Shown piece by piece: positions 6,457 through 8,768 of a stretch of 8,768 nt of DNA. The DNA comes from an uncultured Lachnospiraceae bacterium (GTDB lineage Bacteria > Bacillota_A > Clostridia > Lachnospirales > Lachnospiraceae): the NCBI GenBank assembly GCA_947302185.1, contig CAMYVI010000098.1:1-8768 (forward strand), given 5' to 3'. A program made the position numbers and the translations under genes. The notes below the pieces were generated by a model. It was not told the origin of the DNA and ran no database searches. It saw nothing but the letters and a program-made list of their open reading frames with translations. Positions within the stretch are counted from its first letter, which is position 1. Each line of letters starts with the position of its first letter.

Positions 6457-6503
6457 AAGAAAGCCCTGAAGCGAGGAGCTGATTCGCTGCAGGGCTTTCT
6501 TTT
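6455..6503 (+). terminator. Strong terminator after the HD gene
   Basis: AAAAGAAAGCCCTG (6455-6468) and CAGGGCTTTCTTTT (6490-6503) are a perfect 14-bp inverted repeat; AGCGA and TCGCT extend the stem inside after a short bulge. The T-rich right arm fits an intrinsic terminator on the plus strand, and the A-rich left arm lets it act on the minus strand too. It overlaps the stop codon. Confidence 0.88.
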
Positions 6504-6564
6504 ATACTGTATATTTCCAAAAGCAGACCGGGCATGTCTTTTTCGTGCAAATAGCAGACAAATT

Positions 6565-6593
6565 TTGCATTTCGATTCTATGAGTGGTATTAT
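6565..6593 (+). promoter_or_regulatory. Promoter of the SseB-domain gene
   Basis: -35 TTGCAT (6565-6570), 17-base spacer, -10 TATTAT (6588-6593). Start near 6600 gives a leader of about 83 nt with a small hairpin (GAACG with CGTTC around 6623-6640). AAGGA (6671-6675) lies seven bases before the ATG. Confidence 0.58.
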
Positions 6594-6682
6594 TTCAGGG
6601 AATACGGTAAACTATATACAGGAACGGTTATGCGTTCTTGAAGAGATAATGACAGGATATACCGGTCAGGAAGGAAGAGAAT

Positions 6683-7513
6683 ATGGGACTTTTTGATTTC
6701 TTTAAGAGAGGTAATACGGAAGATTCCGAAATAAAAAAAGAAGAACCCGCGGTAAAAACTGCGGACCCCGAAGTAAAAACAGAGGAGACGGAAGTAAAGG
6801 CATCGGATTCGGAAGATACTGATTCCGTTGTAAAGGACGATGATGCATTACACGAATCGGGGAAGCAGGATGCGGAAGGAAAAAAAGAGTCGGCTCATGA
6901 ACCGGTTTCGGAAAGCATACCGAATGCGCAGCCGGCTTCTCAGAAGCTCACACCGGAGCAGATGGCGGAGAGAAAGGCTAAGCAGGAGGAGCTCTCCAGG
7001 AAGCGTGACAGTGACGGTATGGTTCTTTCCTATCTGATTCAGCGTCATCATGAAATAAAAACGACGGACAGCTTTAAGTCAGCCCTCGAGTCGCTGCAGA
7101 ACTGCTGGCTGTGGGTTCCGATGCGTATGCAGATGAGTCCGAAGGATGCGCAGGCTATGCAGGAAGCCAGACAAGCCGGGAAGCAGTATGCGCCGAAAGA
7201 TCCGGTGCGCCTGGTTCCGGCTATGCTAAGAACTAAAGATGGCCAGTGGATATATTCATCTTTTACGAACAAGGATGAAATCCCGAAAGAAATGACCAAA
7301 CAGTTCATGTGGGTCCAGATTCCTTCAGGAAAATGTGCGCAGACCGTTGCCGCAAGCCCGGACATCAGTGCTTTGATCATTAATCCGAACAGCAAAAGTC
7401 TTCTTCTGAAGAAAGAACTTCTTCAGAAGCTTGTTAAACCGGTGAATGCACCCGGTCAGCAGGCGGCGCCGGATCTCGCATCCGAACCGGATATGTCCGG
7501 ATATACATCATAA
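6683..7513 (+). CDS. SseB-domain protein with long charged N-terminal region
   Basis: 276 residues. It opens with MGLFDFFKRG, a short amphipathic start common in proteins of this type, then about 100 low-complexity residues rich in Glu, Lys, Asp and Ser, likely unstructured. This part holds four seven-residue units (15-42: SEIKKEE, PAVKTAD, PEVKTEE, TEVKASD). A charged, probably coiled helix (LTPEQMAERKAKQEELSRKR, 89-108) leads into an SseB N-terminal-like domain (about 129-250) with SALESLQNCWLWVPM, DGQWIYSSFTNKDEIP and ISALIINPNSKSLLLKKELL. SseB was named for serine sensitivity in enterobacteria; its biochemical role remains unclear. The tail after 252 is Pro/Ala-rich. The gene has its own promoter and is followed by the element and terminator described next. 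Confidence 0.82.
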   Translation: MGLFDFFKRGNTEDSEIKKEEPAVKTADPEVKTEETEVKASDSEDTDSVVKDDDALHESGKQDAEGKKESAHEPVSESIPNAQPASQKLTPEQMAERKAKQEELSRKRDSDGMVLSYLIQRHHEIKTTDSFKSALESLQNCWLWVPMRMQMSPKDAQAMQEARQAGKQYAPKDPVRLVPAMLRTKDGQWIYSSFTNKDEIPKEMTKQFMWVQIPSGKCAQTVAASPDISALIINPNSKSLLLKKELLQKLVKPVNAPGQQAAPDLASEPDMSGYTS

Positions 7514-7535
7514 ATAAGTCAGGTCGCCCGGGAAC

Positions 7536-7650
7536 TTTAATCTCTGACGCAGAATTCTCGTGACTTAAGTCGTGAGATGAATGCGCAAAATGAAACTTGT
7601 CTCTGACATGGGATACAAACCCGCGTCAGAGATTAAAAGCCTCCGGCGGA
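7536..7650 (+). repeat. Intergenic structured element, copy 2
   Basis: Strand A TTTAATCTCTGACGC (7536-7550) is perfectly complementary over 15 bp to strand B GCGTCAGAGATTAAA (7623-7637). Between them lie the core hairpin CTCGTGAC-TTAA-GTCGTGAG (7557-7576; eight pairs in RNA with two G-U), GCGCAAAA (7583-7590), TGAAAC (7591-7596), and strand A' TCTCTGAC (7600-7607), which repeats part of A. A' and B make an alternative local hairpin, extended inside by GGG (7610-7612) with CCC (7620-7622). The tail AAAAGCCTCCGGCGG (7635-7649) matches copy 1. It sits between the SseB-domain gene and the alcohol dehydrogenase, in the leader of the latter. Confidence 0.72.
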
Positions 7651-7655
7651 TCGCA

Positions 7656-7693
7656 GCCGCGCATTAAGGAAGGTGCTTCGCACCATGCGCGGC
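7656..7693 (+). promoter_or_regulatory. GC-rich two-part hairpin in the dehydrogenase leader
   Basis: GCCGCGCAT (7656-7664) pairs perfectly with ATGCGCGGC (7685-7693). Inside, directly stacked on the 3' side, GGTGC (7672-7676) pairs with GCACC (7680-7684) around a TTC loop; TAAGGAA (7665-7671) is left as a one-sided bulge. It lies between the repeat element and the terminator and has no counterpart after copy 1. Confidence 0.6.
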
Positions 7694-7697
7694 GCGG

Positions 7698-7727
7698 CAA
7701 GAACGCCGAGGCGTTCTTGATTATTTT
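7698..7727 (+). terminator. Intrinsic terminator directly before the dehydrogenase ribosome site
   Basis: CAAGAACGC (7698-7706), loop CGAG, GCGTTCTTG (7711-7719), then ATTATTTTTAT. This is a clean intrinsic terminator. The ribosome site of the next gene starts 14 bases after the stem, leaving no room for a promoter between them. It can therefore end the SseB transcript, act as an attenuator for the dehydrogenase, or both. Confidence 0.85.
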
Positions 7728-7744
7728 TATATAAGGAGAATTGT

Positions 7745-8768
7745 ATGAATAATTTTACACATTCCATTCCTACAAAGGTTTATTTTGGTAAAGGTCAGAT
7801 TAAGCATCTTGCAGAAATAAAAGAAAGCGGCACCAAGGTGCTGCTGGTATACGGCGGAGGCAGCATCAAGAAAAGCGGGCTTTACAATAAAGTTATCAGC
7901 ATACTTCGCACAGCAGGTCTTCGTATTTATGAACTTCCGGGCATTGAGCCGAATCCCAGAATCGAATCCGTGCGTGAAGGCGTTAAGATCTGTAAGGATA
8001 ATAAGGTGAATATGGTCCTTGCGGTCGGCGGCGGTTCAGTCATTGATGCAGCCAAGGTCATCGCAGGAGGAGCTCTTTACGGCGGAGATCCGTGGAGTCT
8101 TGTCATTCACCCGAGATATATTCTGAAGGCCCTTCCGATTTACACGGTCCTGACAATGGCAGCTACGGGATCCGAAATGAATAAGAATGCAGTTATTTCC
8201 GACCTGTCGAAGCATGAGAAGTGGGGAACGGCGTCTCCTTTCTTCAAGCCGGTCATGTCTATTTGCGATCCGGAATATACATATTCCGTATCTGCAAAAC
8301 AGACGGCTGCGGGGACAGCTGATATCATGAGCCATACATTTGAAAACTATTTCACTAATGTCGAGGGAGGTTATCTTCAGGCCCGGTTCTGTGAGGGTGT
8401 TTTGAAGACATGTATAAAATACGGACCGATTGCAATAGCGGAGCCGGATAATTATGAAGCTCGTGCTAACCTTATGTGGGCTTCGAGCAACGCGATCAAC
8501 GGTATTCTGAGCGGCGGCGTCGAGGTCGGCTGGTGTGTACATCCGATAGAGCACGAGCTGTCTGCGTTCTATGATATTACACACGGAGAAGGACTTGCAA
8601 TTCTCACGCCTCACTGGATGGAGTTTGCCCTGAATGAGAATACAGCTGCAAAGTTTGCCGAGTACGGTCGGAATGTGTGGGGAATAGTCGGTGAGGATGA
8701 CATGGAAGTTGCCTCGGCGGCAATTGCCAGAACAAAGGAATTCTTCGTGAATGAACTTCATATTCCGG
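7745..8768 (+). CDS. Iron-type alcohol dehydrogenase (YqhD/BdhA-like), 3' end outside the window
   Basis: The frame is open from ATG 7745 to the window end: 341 codons of an expected 385-390. AAGGAG (7733-7738) is six bases upstream. This is a group III metal-dependent alcohol dehydrogenase: N-terminal dinucleotide-binding part with VYGGGSIKKSG (35-45) and AVGGGSVIDAAK (93-104), then the metal-binding helical part. Metal ligands match the family in place and spacing: D193 and H197 (AADIMSH-like stretch, TADIMSHTFENYF), H266 (CVHPIEHELS) and H280 (DITHGEGLAILTP). GGGS near residue 37 is the NADPH-binding form in YqhD and butanol dehydrogenases. It would reduce aldehydes such as butyraldehyde to alcohols in the cytoplasm during fermentation; the exact substrate is unknown. 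A terminator and repeat element lie in its leader, pointing to regulated expression. Confidence 0.92.
   Translation, partial: MNNFTHSIPTKVYFGKGQIKHLAEIKESGTKVLLVYGGGSIKKSGLYNKVISILRTAGLRIYELPGIEPNPRIESVREGVKICKDNKVNMVLAVGGGSVIDAAKVIAGGALYGGDPWSLVIHPRYILKALPIYTVLTMAATGSEMNKNAVISDLSKHEKWGTASPFFKPVMSICDPEYTYSVSAKQTAAGTADIMSHTFENYFTNVEGGYLQARFCEGVLKTCIKYGPIAIAEPDNYEARANLMWASSNAINGILSGGVEVGWCVHPIEHELSAFYDITHGEGLAILTPHWMEFALNENTAAKFAEYGRNVWGIVGEDDMEVASAAIARTKEFFVNELHIP

Noticed and set aside
1663..7650. The repeat as a miniature transposable element with terminal inverted repeats
   Set aside because: The inverted arms differ completely between copies while the inside is conserved, the reverse of what a transposon's ends should show, and no target-site duplication was seen.
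7590..7667. 25-codon ORF inside element copy 2 (MKLVSDMGYKPASEIK and on), possible leader peptide
   Set aside because: No ribosome site at a proper distance. In copy 1 the matching GTG frame stops after 12 codons and differs in frame from the shared tail, and in copy 3 the matching ATG is followed directly by a stop. The peptide is not conserved.
7536..7745. Retron or diversity-generating retroelement RNA
   Set aside because: Inverted repeats around a structured core recall a retron msr-msd, but no reverse transcriptase gene lies in the window and the neighbours are ordinary metabolic genes.
8036..8761. 241-codon ORF on the minus strand
   Set aside because: It lies fully antisense to the clear alcohol dehydrogenase frame, is Cys/Arg-rich with no recognisable fold, and is a shadow of that gene.

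Overview
This window reads as a chromosomal stretch of a low-to-mid G+C Gram-positive anaerobe, most likely a Clostridia member of the Lachnospiraceae type. Strong AGGAG/GGAGG ribosome sites, TTGACA/TAGAAT-style promoters, a Thr/Pro-rich surface linker, a YARHG-domain membrane protein, an NhaC-type antiporter and a YqhD/BdhA-type alcohol dehydrogenase all fit this. The taxonomic call is inference; no rRNA or marker gene is present. No phage, transposase, CRISPR array, tRNA or rRNA was seen.

Layout. Positions 2-958 (+) hold the 3' part of a membrane-anchored YARHG protein, which converges on a LemA-like membrane protein (1114-1641, -) across a large branched terminator. A LysR-type regulator (1821-2726, -) is divergent from a CDF-family cation transporter (2975-3886, +). 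Their shared control region holds two facing promoters and two dyads. Next come an NhaC-family antiporter (4158-5708, +) behind a structured leader of about 180 nt, an HD-domain phosphohydrolase (5944-6456, +), an SseB-domain protein (6683-7513, +), and the first 341 codons of an iron-type alcohol dehydrogenase (7745 to the end, +). Most genes appear to be separate transcription units, each with its own promoter and/or terminator, so this is ordinary housekeeping and accessory content rather than one large operon. The transporter, antiporter and regulator suggest ion homeostasis.

The most interesting signal is not in the proteins. A short non-coding element of about 100 nt occurs twice, at 1663-1770 and 7536-7650, with a partial third copy at 952-995, all on the + strand. 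The copies share a conserved core: a wobble-rich hairpin around CTCGTGACTTAA, then GCGCAAA and TGAAA, and a 3' GCCTCCG tail. The flanking helix has unrelated sequence in the two full copies yet keeps the same three-strand layout (A, A', B), in which B can pair with either A or A'. That is covariation expected of a structured RNA with two exclusive folds. The second full copy lies in the leader of the alcohol dehydrogenase, followed by a GC-rich hairpin and an intrinsic terminator ending about 14 nt before the ribosome site. This arrangement suggests attenuation control of that gene. The first copy lies, in antisense orientation, in the predicted leader of the LemA-like gene.
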